This document shows positions 23,801 to 35,800 of a DNA stretch of 64,000 nucleotides, piece after piece (position 1 is the stretch's first letter; each line of letters starts with the position of its first letter). The position numbers and the translations under genes were made by a program. The stretch covers positions 32,750,753 through 32,814,752 of the forward strand of contig NC_068349.1 in NCBI RefSeq assembly GCF_014633365.1, in the 5' to 3' direction. This DNA is from Diospyros lotus. Lineage: Eukaryota > Streptophyta > Magnoliopsida > Ericales > Ebenaceae. Below the pieces are notes generated by a model. It saw only the letters and a list, made by a program, of their open reading frames with translations, ran no database searches and was not told the DNA's origin.

Positions 23801-26800
23801 GTAGCATGTCACACCTAGCCAAACAATTGTAACCCACATATGTTGCCTATTAAATAAGTACAAGCTCCATCCCCTGATTTGCCTTGTGGTCACTTAGCTC
23901 TAAAATGTTTTGAGTAATCAAAATATTTCAGCGGCCAAATATTCAATACAAATAGGACAGGTACTTGCTCTTCAAAAATCTAACAAATAAACTTAAAAAG
24001 ACCAGGAGAGTATCAATCTATAAATAATATGTCATTTAGTCCATCCATATAATTCAATTTTGGAGGTTTGCTTAACCTTCAAAGCTAAGGTCTTTTGTTC
24101 CTCTCTTTTAGTTTGTTGTTCTCCTCCTTGTCTTTAGAACAGCGCAGAAAAGTATGCAAGCGATACACTTTACAGCTTTTATTTTGCCTCAAAGCCCTTA
24201 ATGTCAAGCTTAAATCAACCCTAATCCTTTCTCCTATCTACAATATTTCACTTAAAACATCAAAAGCCTAAATTATTCAGCACCAAGACCTTCAAATAGC
24301 TTCAGTTTTCAGTACCTTCAAGTTATTAGTTTTCACCATTGCATGAGGACACTTAAGTCACAACAGCCAATGCATGTTGGCGAAAAGGAGCAGGCAATAG
24401 GCAATAGGCAATAGACAATAGGCAATAGGCAATGCATTTAAGTTACAATAAGCTTTGGCAGGCAAAGCTCGAGCAGCTTCCTTATTCTTGGTAAGGGGCT
24501 ATGCTCGTCTTAAAGAATATAGAACATATTTTTGTTCTCATTCACCTTAAGATAGAGGAAGGGGAGTTAATGGCCAGGACCGGAGAATGGTAGAGCTCTG
24601 TGTGACTCCAAATTTCTAATAGCAAAGGAGGATGGAGCATTGGAGAAGACACAAAACAAGTTTGTCTCATCTGGGAAATTGTGGGTATGACAAATCAAGA
24701 TCTCATCATAATGCTGCTACTATTCCTTCCACAGGGGCATACTAGTGTTAAGGTTTCCATAGCAGTTAGGGGCTGGACTGTTGACTTAAGAGATTTCAAG
24801 CTGTTTAAACAGATCAGATATAGTCTGTCTACCCAGTTAACGGGCCTCATTGGCTGAACATGGCAGTAAATCAAAGTGGATCACTCTAACGCAGGATAAA
24901 CTTCACAGGCTTTACAAACCAATATTTCTTTATTGTGTTCTCAGAGTTACCCACAGGGTAAGAGATAAGAAGTGGATGTTCAAAGGTTATCCTCCAGTGA
25001 TTGATCAATGGGCTCCAAGCAGAGGGCTCTGCAAAGCTCAAGAAGTGCCAAAAAAATTTGAGTTCAGGGTGGTTGGCCTACTAATTTGTTTGGTGAATGA
25101 TCATGATGGATGTGGACATTTGGCAGTACCCGTGACAAGGTCAGAAGAAAGAAAATTCATTTGTAGTATGCTCAGACACTTCACAAGGCACAAATAGGAC
25201 AATATAGCATGGACATGACACAAAAAAGTGAATTACAGACAGGAACAAAATACATATAGTATATATTATATGCTACATACATTAATATTTGATTCAAAAT
25301 AAAGTGAAGAATAAATCATAACAATAACAATGACTATAAACTATCTGTATTTCATAGCATAACAGTTAACATATTGATCATAAAGCAATTGCATTACATC
25401 TAAAGCAGAAAATATACAAGCATACTTAGTTTCTTTTTGTATGTCTTATATAAAAATAGCAATAAATCATATTCACATTTTTCAAATCAGAAGGAATCAC
25501 GAACAATGAGAACATGCATGCAGAGACAAGGTAAGTGAACTTAAAATTAAAAATTGAAGGAGAGGTGTGATGACATTGATGGGGGATTTACGTGAAAGGG
25601 AGAAATATTTCAAATTAATTTTGGAGGAGGGTAGTAATGGTTAATTATTTGTCTTCTTAGGGGGATAAGTAACTATTGTTAAATATTTTAGGCATTCGAT
25701 GGTTTTGTTGGATAAGGTTCTCCACATCAAAGTCAGTTTCATTTTGTATATACATGTACTTGTCAAAAAAAGAAAAAATCAGTAAGCTTGTGTTTGGATG
25801 GAGGTATTTCAAATGATGTCATTTAAAAATTCTGATTTGAAATGTTTGCATTTCAAATTTTGTCATTTGAAGACATTATTTTGAAATATGCGTGTATGGA
25901 TAACCATTATAGATAAGAATTTAAATTCAAACATTCTAATATATATACATAAAATACATGTAAATACATTCATATTACCACCATGGTTTAGCTCCGTGGT
26001 TTGGGAGTTCTCTTGTGTCCCAGGGTTTGGGTTCGAACCTTAAACCCATCTTGCTCGTGGGATGACCCAGGCCCATGACACCAAAATGAGTGGTAGATGC
26101 AGGGACTGACACAATGCAATGGAGCTTGGGTGACAGAATCACCTTCTTGACATTAGCTATGGCTCAAATCGAACATTCCCTAGGAAAGAATGCCCCAATG
26201 ATAACACTCAGCGGGGCTTGCTATGCTGATCCCATCACTTCCTCTTTCATTTAGCCAAAAAAAAAAAGTGCATTCGTATTAAACATATGTATATGTATAA
26301 TGTATAATAAATATACATAAGTACATATATATAATATGATTATATACACATATATATGTATTAATAATAATAACAAATATATTTACATACATATGTAAAT
26401 ATACGTACATAATTTGTGCCTATATATATGCCTACATGTACCTATGTGCATACATATATAAATATATATACATGTAGTATGCAGGTATAAATATTTTTTG
26501 TATAGGTATATACTTATGTATATGCATATGTATGTGTAAATTTTTTAATAAATATTAGTATATAAATGTTTGTTAATAATGAATGAGAATAAAATATATT
26601 ATAATTAATGCTTAATTAGATATTTTAGTCTAAATGACACCCCTTGTGGGTTCATTTGAAATCCTTGCATTTTTAAGTGCAAATCCAAATCCAAATCCAA
26701 ATCCAAATCCTTCCTATAAAATGGCAGCCAAACATTGGATTTGGGACTTCAAATCTCAAATCCAAAATCCCAAATGATGGGTTCAATTACTTGCACCTTT

Positions 26801-29800
26801 TTTTGTGTTACGACACTTGTTTACGAAGAGGAGTAGCAAACTTTTGAGGGAGTGAACCTTCTATCCAAGGTCTTAAGCAATCCATTGTCTTTCCTTTTTT
26901 GTTTTCTTAAGGTCACGCCCTTTCTTGTCTTTCTCCATTCATTCATTTATCTGATGAGTCATATTTGCCTATAGATATAGAGACGCTGGTTTGGTTGTTC
27001 ATTTATTGAAAAAATAAGGAAAAAAACTGTAAATGGTTTGTATGCCAGAAATTTTTTATTTCAAGAAGTTTGAAACCAAAAACTTCTGAATTATTTACAT
27101 TTAAGTCTTCTAACATGGATATTAGATAATTTTATTCACACTTTCTTCTTAATATGTAGATGGTTTCTTCTATTCAAAACAACATTAAAAGCTCTCCTTG
27201 GCTTAATCCACAAAAGAGGTATCCTAAATGGCTTTGCCAAGTTTGCCAAAGCTGTCCCATACCAACAATGTTAAACAAAGCTACACAGATATATTATAAA
27301 CTGGTCAATGATCCTGTTACTAGATAATGTCAGTTGTACATGATAATAGTAGTAACATGAAAAGTAAACCATTATCCGGCACTTGTAAGAATTATAAACA
27401 CTAATTCGAAGAAATTACAATCGAACACTAAAATAGGATGATTAATATCAACACAACAACCTATCAAGCCTTAAGCCAATTCGGATGACTAATATGCTTC
27501 AAATTTGGGACTTAAACCTCAGTTACCATAGCTATATAAATATTTGCGCGAGCAGCAGGACCAACTATTTTAAATATTTTACAAGTCCCAGACAGCTACT
27601 CAGATCCCAAGGATTGTAAAAGTAGGTAGAGTAAGATTCAACCTCAAATAGCTGTAAGCATACAGCTCTGATATTGTTATACGAACATGTATTGCCAACT
27701 ACTCCAGTAAAATATATTCGAAAGCATGTTGAAAACAAAAACAAGGTGATACTTGAACTTGAGACAAAGGTACAAGAACCTAAAATCTGTATCTAAATAT
27801 AAAAATCATGAATTCAGATTACATTTTGAGTGAGAATAAAGCAATAAAATGCAGGAAAGACTGTTCACATACCTGGATTACACCTAAAAGGTCCTCCAGA
27901 AGCTCCAGGGTTAAATCCACCTGTATTAAAGTTAGCCGAAAAACTGAGGATAGCATTCCAAAATTAATGAACTTACAGATGGAACTATGTCCAATCATGC
28001 TATACAGTATATTACTAATGACTTGATAACGGACGCAACCTTCGCAATCACTTGAGCTATCCATGGGGCAAGCACACCAGAGCAAAGATCAATGAGAACA
28101 CAAGCAGCTTTAGCCTGTGGAGAAGCTGAGATCAAATCTTTTGTTTCCAAGCAGGCCAACCAATATTTTGAATGTATTAGATGACAGTATAATTTGAATT
28201 TCTGAAATGAAATGTGAGGTTTTATAATTCTATGCCAGTCACTGTCATTGGGTTCCCAATTCTATGCTTAGAACAATCCAATGTGAATATCTCCACTATT
28301 TGATACAATGGAAAGACTACAAATCCAAATTTAAGATGAGAAACTTCAACACATTAATTTAGGGAGATGGAAATTAGGTGTTTTCCTTTTAGAGTCCATC
28401 ATAGAAAATTTTCTTTTTAGACAACCATAAACATGCCCTTAGAAAAAAAGAAAAAAAAACCACTGAGATCATGTCTGCTGGTTTAGTTTGTAAAACAAGA
28501 ATAGTCTTGAGAAAGAATGGAAAAGTGCGATAATAACAGTAGATTTGACGGAGATTCAAAAAATAAAAATAGTTTTGAACAGCTTGCTTCACAATTCAAA
28601 CTGGAGATTCAAATCATAGTGTACAAGGGTAAAAATATTTCTGCTGAACTTCATTGAATAATATGTACAGCACTTATATACATGAACCTATACTACCACA
28701 AAGGAAACTATAATCTTACATATATTCTACATATCATACTAGATATATGGTTATTGTAATATAGGGATAGTGTATATACAATTGCCTAATATATAAATCA
28801 TAATATCTTAAAACTCCCCCTCAAGTTGGAGAATTAATTGTTAACATGCCTAGCTTGGTGCATATGTAGCTCACATGAGGACCTCTGAGAGACTAATAAA
28901 TAGATTGGCTATGTGGTCATGAAAACTCAATGTTTGGTTCTCTCATGGAACACGTGGTTAGAAACAATATGCATTGCAACTTAATTGTCACAAATTAACT
29001 GCATAAACTTCCCTTGAATTATTCCCAACTCCTTGACAAGTTGTTTCAACCATATCAACTCACGCGTTCCTAGGGCCACAACCCTATATTCAGCAACCTC
29101 AATACTAGATCTAGCAACAATGCTTTGTTTCTTACTTTTCCAAGAGACTAGGCTGCCACCAACAAATATACAGTATCTAGATGTGAACCGCTTGCCACAC
29201 TAGGAGACCTGTCCAATCAGCATTTTTGTATCCCACAATTTGACTATGCCCATGATCCTAAAAAATATATCATGACTAGAGGCACCTTTAGTATACCAAA
29301 GGATTCAGATCACTACGTTCTAGTGACTATCAAAGGAGAATCCAAAAACTGACTCGCCACACTGACAACAAATGAAATATTAGGAATGGTGATTGTAAGG
29401 TAGTTAAGTTTATCGACTAACCAGTGGTAGTGCCCAGGGTGAGAAATAAGCTCCCCTTATCCTAGTAACAACTAGATATTTGGATCCATAAGAGTATCAA
29501 ATGGTTTGCATCCTAGCATCCCTATTTATTTAATCATATCCAATGCATGTTCCCTCTGAGAGATATAGATATCAGTCATTAATCATGCCACTTCAATGCC
29601 CAAAAAATATCTTAGGTGATCCAAATCCTTGGTTTGAAAGTTTTGTTGATGTGTTTTCAACTCAATGATGTTGAACTCATCATCAACAGTACAATATCAC
29701 CCACATACACAACCAGGAGAATGTGGCAACTAGATTTGGAGGGATAAAAAACTAAATGATCAACTCCACTCTGAGTTAACCTAAACTCCATGACCATTGA

Positions 29801-32800
29801 ACTAAATCTTTCAAACCAAGCTCAAGGAGATCATTTAAGGCCACAACCAGATTTTTGAACACCACAAACCAAGCTCGTGGGTAGGCAGGTCTGAATTGAC
29901 TAGATCATGGGGCCATACCTACTTCTTGAGTAGGGACACATGGAAGACCAGATAGATTCCAACTCCTTCTCATAGTTGCAGCCTATAAGCAACCTTCCCC
30001 ACCTCGACTATCACTTGGAAAGGCCCAAAATACTTGGGGCCTAGTTTAGATGAGGGTTGTCTAGCAAATAGTTGCTATTGGAATCTCCTTACCTTTCGGT
30101 ACACCATATCCCTTTCTTCAAAACTCCTTTCACTTCTTTTTCAATCTACCATTTGTTTCATCCTATTCTGTGCCACTATCAATTCCTTTCTTATTGCCTG
30201 TAGGGCTTCTTGCCTCTACCTTAAATATTGGCCTACTGCTAGCTCCACATTGGAATAGTACAATGTTGTAGGTATCAATGGGGGTTTGTAGCCAAAGAGT
30301 GCCTCAAAAGGGGACCTTTTAAGAGAACTATAGTAGTAAGAATTGTAGCACCACTAAGCAAGTGGTAACCACTGATTCCAACTCTTAGGTTTGGAGAAAC
30401 ATATGCACCTTAGATAGGCCTCTAGACATAGGTTCACTCGTTTGGTTTGCCCATCTGTTTCAGGGTGATATGCGATGGACATTTGTAAGCCAATCCCCAA
30501 CTGCTTGAACAATTCCCTCCAAAAATTGCTGGCGAACGCCTTATCCCTATCTGAAGTGATGGACACTAGTAGTCCATGCACTTTCACACTAAGTCCAACA
30601 ACAACCTAGCCACCTCAGGGGCTGTAAAAGGGTGGGCTAGGCTTAGGAAATAATTGAATTTAGTCAACCTATCCACCACTACCATGATAGTGTTCTTCCC
30701 TTCAGACCTTGGGAACCCCTCCACAAAGTCCATGGAGATCTATTGCCATGCCTGTTCGGGGATCTCTAGGGGTTGAAGCAAGTTAGGTAGGGGACTTGCT
30801 CATGCTTGCATTTTTGGAAAATAGGGCGCACTAACACAAATGCGGTCATCTCTTTTTTCATCTTTGGCCAATAAAATAGCTGCCTAACCTTGTAAGTGAC
30901 ATTCAAACCCGAGTGTCCCCCAATGGGTAAGGCGTGCAAGGCTTGTAGTATTCTTTTCTTGAGCTGAGTGTCAACCCCAATTACCAACCTTCCCTTGTAT
31001 CTCAATAACCCTGCCTTCAATGTGTGCCCCTTATGCTCCCGTGGTCCAGCTGCTAACCGGGTCATAAGGTCTCAGGTCCACAATGTTTGCTCATAACTAT
31101 TCGACACTTCGTTGATCCAATCTAGAACCACCACTGAAATTGCTTGGCACTCCCCCCATTTCTTCCCTTCTCAACAGTGCATCAGCCATTGTATTTTCCT
31201 TACCCTTCCTATATTGGATGGTGTAATCCAATCCAAGCAACTTGGTTCATAAGTGCTTGGAAGGTGGCAGGTGGATTAGTTAGGCCAAAGGGCATAAATA
31301 GGAATTCATACAATCCTTGATGGGTGCAAAAGGTTGTCTTGGGTATGTCTGGACAACTAATTTGGATCTGGTGGTAACCAGATCTAAGATCAATCTTTGA
31401 GAAGGTAGTTGCCCCTACTAATTCGTTTGATAGGTCATTTATAATTGGGATGGGAATTTGTTTTTAATAATGTGGGAATTTAGTTGTCTATAGTCAACAC
31501 AAAACCTCCAGCTTCCATCTTTCTTCTTAACAAGAAGAACATGGGATGCAAAGGGGCTTTGGCTGGGTTGGATTATGTTTTTGGAGAGTATCTCCTTAAC
31601 TAAGCGTTCAATCTCTGCCTTTTTAGAAGGAGAGTATCGGTACGAGCGGACAATTATGGGTTTTGTGTTAGATTTAAGGTGGATTGCGTGCTCTAGGAAG
31701 CGGGAAGATGGTTCCAACAATAAGCCCTCAAATTCAACCAATAAAGAGTGTAAAGAGTCATTAGTAGTTACCTCGCTTGGGAAACAAAGTTTTTTAAAAC
31801 ATGCTAGACGCTAGTTGGGCACCAGGCAGTCGAGCTCCTAGGCGGGGCTGTTAAAATGTAAGATTCCTCCAACTCAAACCCTAATTCTGCCTCCCAAAGT
31901 ATTCCTAAGCTTCCCACGACGTCCTTTGGGAACCCCTTTGGCGTCTTCAGGGTCGCTCACCACCAGCGAGCCCACTCCGAGGTGAACTTCTGCCTACCTG
32001 ACGACCTGGATCTAATCTCCGACCCCTTCGATGGCCTGATAGGGAGCTTCGACGAGATCGGATTGGAGGATGATCTATTCTGCACTTATATGGACGTTGA
32101 GAAGCTCGGATCCAGCTCCATCGTTAGCGGTGACAGTCGGATAGACAATGCCAATGGTAGCGGAGGCGAAGGGGGAGTGGGGCTTAATTGGGGCCGGCAC
32201 CAAGGATGTCGATTGGCATGAATTTGTGGCGGACCCTAACGCCTCGGCGACACCTAAGCAACTGCCTTTCTGAACACTGGGAACAGGTGAGGGCTTCCAA
32301 CTTGAACCATTGGTGGTCCTCTGCCCCAGTCGTGCCATCCTCTATGTACTCCTCATCTACTTCAATGGCGTACACTGAATGTAGTTGAGCTATGGCTCCC
32401 TCTTCTTGCTCAAATAATCTCTTTAGGTGGTTCCCTGAGATGGCCCTACATTCCCCTTCTTCCACACACCCTGTCAATGTCAACCTTCTTCCTCTCTTTT
32501 CAAAAGTAACCTCTAGGGTGTTGAAATCAAATATCAGAGGGCATATTATCCTCATCCAATCAACTCCGAGCACAATTTGACACCCGCCTAGCTGCAAGAT
32601 CCTTAGGTCTGCTGAGAACTTGTACCCCTACATTCTCCATGCAAACCCCTGACATTTATACCGGTTGATCATCTTGTTGTCGTTGGCAACGATTATTGAA
32701 AGGGGAATAGTGGTCTGCAGCACGCATAAGAGTTTCTTGGTTGTATTCTCATCCAAGAAAGTATGTGCACTCCCACTATCAATGAGCATAATTAGCTTTT

Positions 32801-35800
32801 TCTTCCCTATAGCCCCCTTTAATTTTGATCACGGTCTCTAAAGGATGGCCTTCCAAGGCATGCGGGGAAATTTGTCCACCCTCCTCTCTTTCTGCATTAC
32901 CCCCTACTTCGATCTCCTTTGCTTCCTCCATCGCTTGTTCTTCCTTGTCTTCCTATCCTTCCATCCATTTGCATCAATTGCTTTCGACATTGATCCCTGA
33001 GAGTGTACTTCTCTCCACAGTTGAAGCACAATCCCATCTACATTTTCTTGTCTAGTGTAAGAGATCTCACTATGGGCAGCACGAATTGGTGCTTGGGGTT
33101 AGTAGCTTCCCCTGTTCATATGGGAGTTGTTGCCCTTGTATCCCCTCCCATCGATCTCTGCCAACCCCATCCCAATTCTTTTTGAGGAGATCTTATGCTT
33201 CCTCACAAAGGCTTCAAAGGATAGCTCGTGTAAGCGGGCCTTCTTTGCTACCTGCCTCATCGTGGTCAATTGCAACATTTTTACCATCAATCTGAGCTCA
33301 TCGTTCAATCCACTAAGGAAGCTAGATACAAAGTAGTGCTCATCCAATGTTGGATGAGCATGATTGAGTATGGACTTCAACTCCTCAAATCGGGCCTGAT
33401 ACTACTCCACCGTTCCTTCCTGCTTTAACTTGTTGAATTGCTCCACTACGTCCGTTAAACTACTCTCTCCAAAATGAGCACAAAACTCTTCTATGAATTC
33501 TAGCCACCTCCATTCATTCCTCCATCCACTCCAACTTTGGAACTAGGAGTTTGCTACATCATTCAAATATGTAACCGCCATATTGACCTTATTCTCCTTT
33601 GCCACTCGATAGTGATAGAAGAAGCGTTCGCATCTTCTGACCCACCACCTGGGTTTCTCCCATTCGAACACTGGTATCTCCAGCTTAGGCATGGGGGTTA
33701 GTCTAATTTGCCACAATTCCTCTTAGTGTGGCTTCTGTTACAATCTCCATTCATTCTTCCCTCTCCGGTCTCTCCCCCTAGCCCTGGGAATGATCGGAGT
33801 TGTAGCATCATTGAGAATAATCAAAATCTTTTTTCTCTCTCATTTGTCTCAATTTTTTTCTCTCTCTCTCTCTTTCCCTTCTCTTTCCCTTTCTCATTCT
33901 CTTTCTTCCGAAGATTTCCATCTTTCTTATGGAATTCTTCTCGGAATTCTGTTAATTGCCCAGCCCTTAATTAAAGGGCTTGACACCCCACTTCTACAAT
34001 TTCCAACCTCTTGTCAACTTGTTCATGGCTCTTTCTGAACCCAACTTCTATGATGTCCAATTGCGATTCCAATTGCTTCATATGGGTGTCTTCCGCCATG
34101 CTTTTTAGCCAGTGATCTTCAGCTCTAATACCAATTGTTAGTATTGAAGGAACTAACAAGAGCAGTAGCAGAATTCTGGGAAGGAATTCTATGTCTACCA
34201 GAGAGAAAGAGAAGGGAGAGAGAGACAGGAGAGCAAGAGAAAGAGAATAAAGAGAGAGAGAGAGAGAAAGAGAATAACAGAAAGGAAAGAGATGAGACAA
34301 TTAGAATATTCTCATTCATTGTCTTGGAGTGTGGCTCCCTTACATATATATAGGTAGTTATGGGGTCCTTCTAGAAGGTACCCCTGCCATAGCACAACTT
34401 GTAATGGCTAAGGTACACCCACTTTTAGCATAACAAAATTATGGATGGACCTATCTACCCCTAGGAACGTGACAAGGAGTACCCAACAAAAATACATTTA
34501 AGGGCTCTAGGATCCAACTTACCTCTATTAGGTGAGTGATTATGAACAAAATCCAAACAACCAAACACTCTAGGACAAAGAACATTAGAAGGCATGAAGT
34601 TTGGAAAAAATTAGATAGAAGCTGAATTGGACTATTGGAGTCGAGGCTTTTAGAGGGTAAACTATTAATGAGATAGGTTGTTGTCAAGGTAGTTTCTCCC
34701 CAATAATGCTTCGGAACATTATTGTGGAACAACAAGGCTCTTGTAATAGCTAGCAAATGGCCATTTTTCCTCTTAACTACCACATTTTGCTAAGGAGTAT
34801 AGACACAAGAAAACTCATGAATTATACCCTTTGTCTAGAAGAAATTGGATTAGGTTTGGTTGAAGAGGTCTTTAGCATTATCTGTCCGAGCCCTTTTTAT
34901 TTCATCCCCAAACTGATTTTTAATCATAGAATAGAAGTTTAGAAAGATGGTGCACACTTCTGATTTAACTTTTAATAGATATAACCACACCACTCATGTG
35001 CAGTCATCTACAAACAACACAAACCACCGAGCTCCTGAGAGATTAGGAACCAGAGAAGGACCTTATATATCACTATGAATTAGAGTAAAAGGAAGAGAAC
35101 TTATGTTATTATTGAGAGGGAATGAAACCCTTTTATGTTTAGCAAATTGACAAACATCACATTGGAAATCCTTAGTATCTAATCCCTTAAACAAAGAGGG
35201 AAACATAAACTGAAGAACATTGAAAGATGGATGTCCTAGATCAAAGTGATGAAGCCAAAGTACATCCTTACTAAATTTAACTACAAAAGATACAAGGGAA
35301 ATCCTTTTAGCAATCTGTCCATTAAGGTCTTCAAGATGATAGAGTCCCTTCTTTACTCTAGCATGCCCACTCATCTTCCTCAAGTCCTTTTCCTAAAATT
35401 CACAAAAGGAAGGATAAAAGATGACACGACAATTAGCATCATGGGTTAATTTTTGAATGGAAACAAGATTGGTGAAAAGCTTAGGAACATGAAAGACATC
35501 CTTTAGGGTTAGGTTGTTGTTTGTGAGGATGTCCCCTTGTCCAGCTACAATTGTTAGGGATCCATCGGCCAATACTACTTTCTTTGTGCTAGGAAATGGT
35601 TTGTAGGACAAGAATTTGTGAGGAAGGGATCATATGGTCTATAGCTCCGAAGTTAAGAATCCAAGTATTTTGAAGAGTTAAATCATAAGCATGTAAACTA
35701 AGAGAAGTGGGAAGTAGAAGTAATACCTGTGAAGGCAAGCTTAGAAGTACCTGCCCCTGGCCCTTTTTCAAGAGTTCCCAGTAGGTTCCTTAGCTTTTCT

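Larger units (their letters stand above)
25785..26770. repeat. Possible MITE containing a SINE
   Basis: The left text GTGTTTGGATGGAGGTATTTCAAAT and the right text near 26728 (GGCAGCCAAACATTGGATTTG) are loosely inverted, with ATTTGAAAT words inside. This is typical of hAT-like MITEs that start with a TTTGG motif. The SINE at 25978 lies within it. Confidence 0.35.
29881..34474 (-). mobile_element. Gypsy-1: truncated Ty3/Gypsy inside Copia-4
   Basis: The 5' LTR is 34136-34474 (TGTTAGTATTGAAGG ... GGAACGTGACA). A primer site (TGGTATTAGAGC on the minus strand) lies at 34122-34133, followed by gag, protease, RT and integrase reading leftward. The end breaks off at 29881 within the post-integrase VFHVSLLK block, with no 3' LTR. 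A large stretch of the host Copia is missing at the same break, so one deletion probably removed both. A bZIP fragment lies inside it at 31785-32220. Confidence 0.82.

Noticed and set aside
24395..24435. GGCAATA tandem repeat as an interstitial telomere
   Set aside because: The plant telomere unit is TTTAGGG; this unit does not match.
24850..25197. 115-codon open frame in the intron between exons 8 and 9
   Set aside because: No family, no splice context, no retroelement motif that I can recognise. Kept only as a note.
26282..26600. TA/CATA-rich tract as a matrix attachment region or origin
   Set aside because: Only low complexity is visible; nothing in sequence specifically supports such a role.
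28115..28150. An extended exon 7 starting upstream at CTCAG
   Set aside because: The residues before AKAAC would replace the conserved SPSH that exon 6 provides; the CCACAG acceptor gives perfect phase.
31982..32221. The bZIP-like frame as a working gene
   Set aside because: Stop codon at position 2, no basic region or zipper, sits inside a decayed Gypsy.
33840..34300. TC- and GA-rich ORFs on both strands as genes
   Set aside because: They are microsatellite translations within the Gypsy-1 gag/LTR area.
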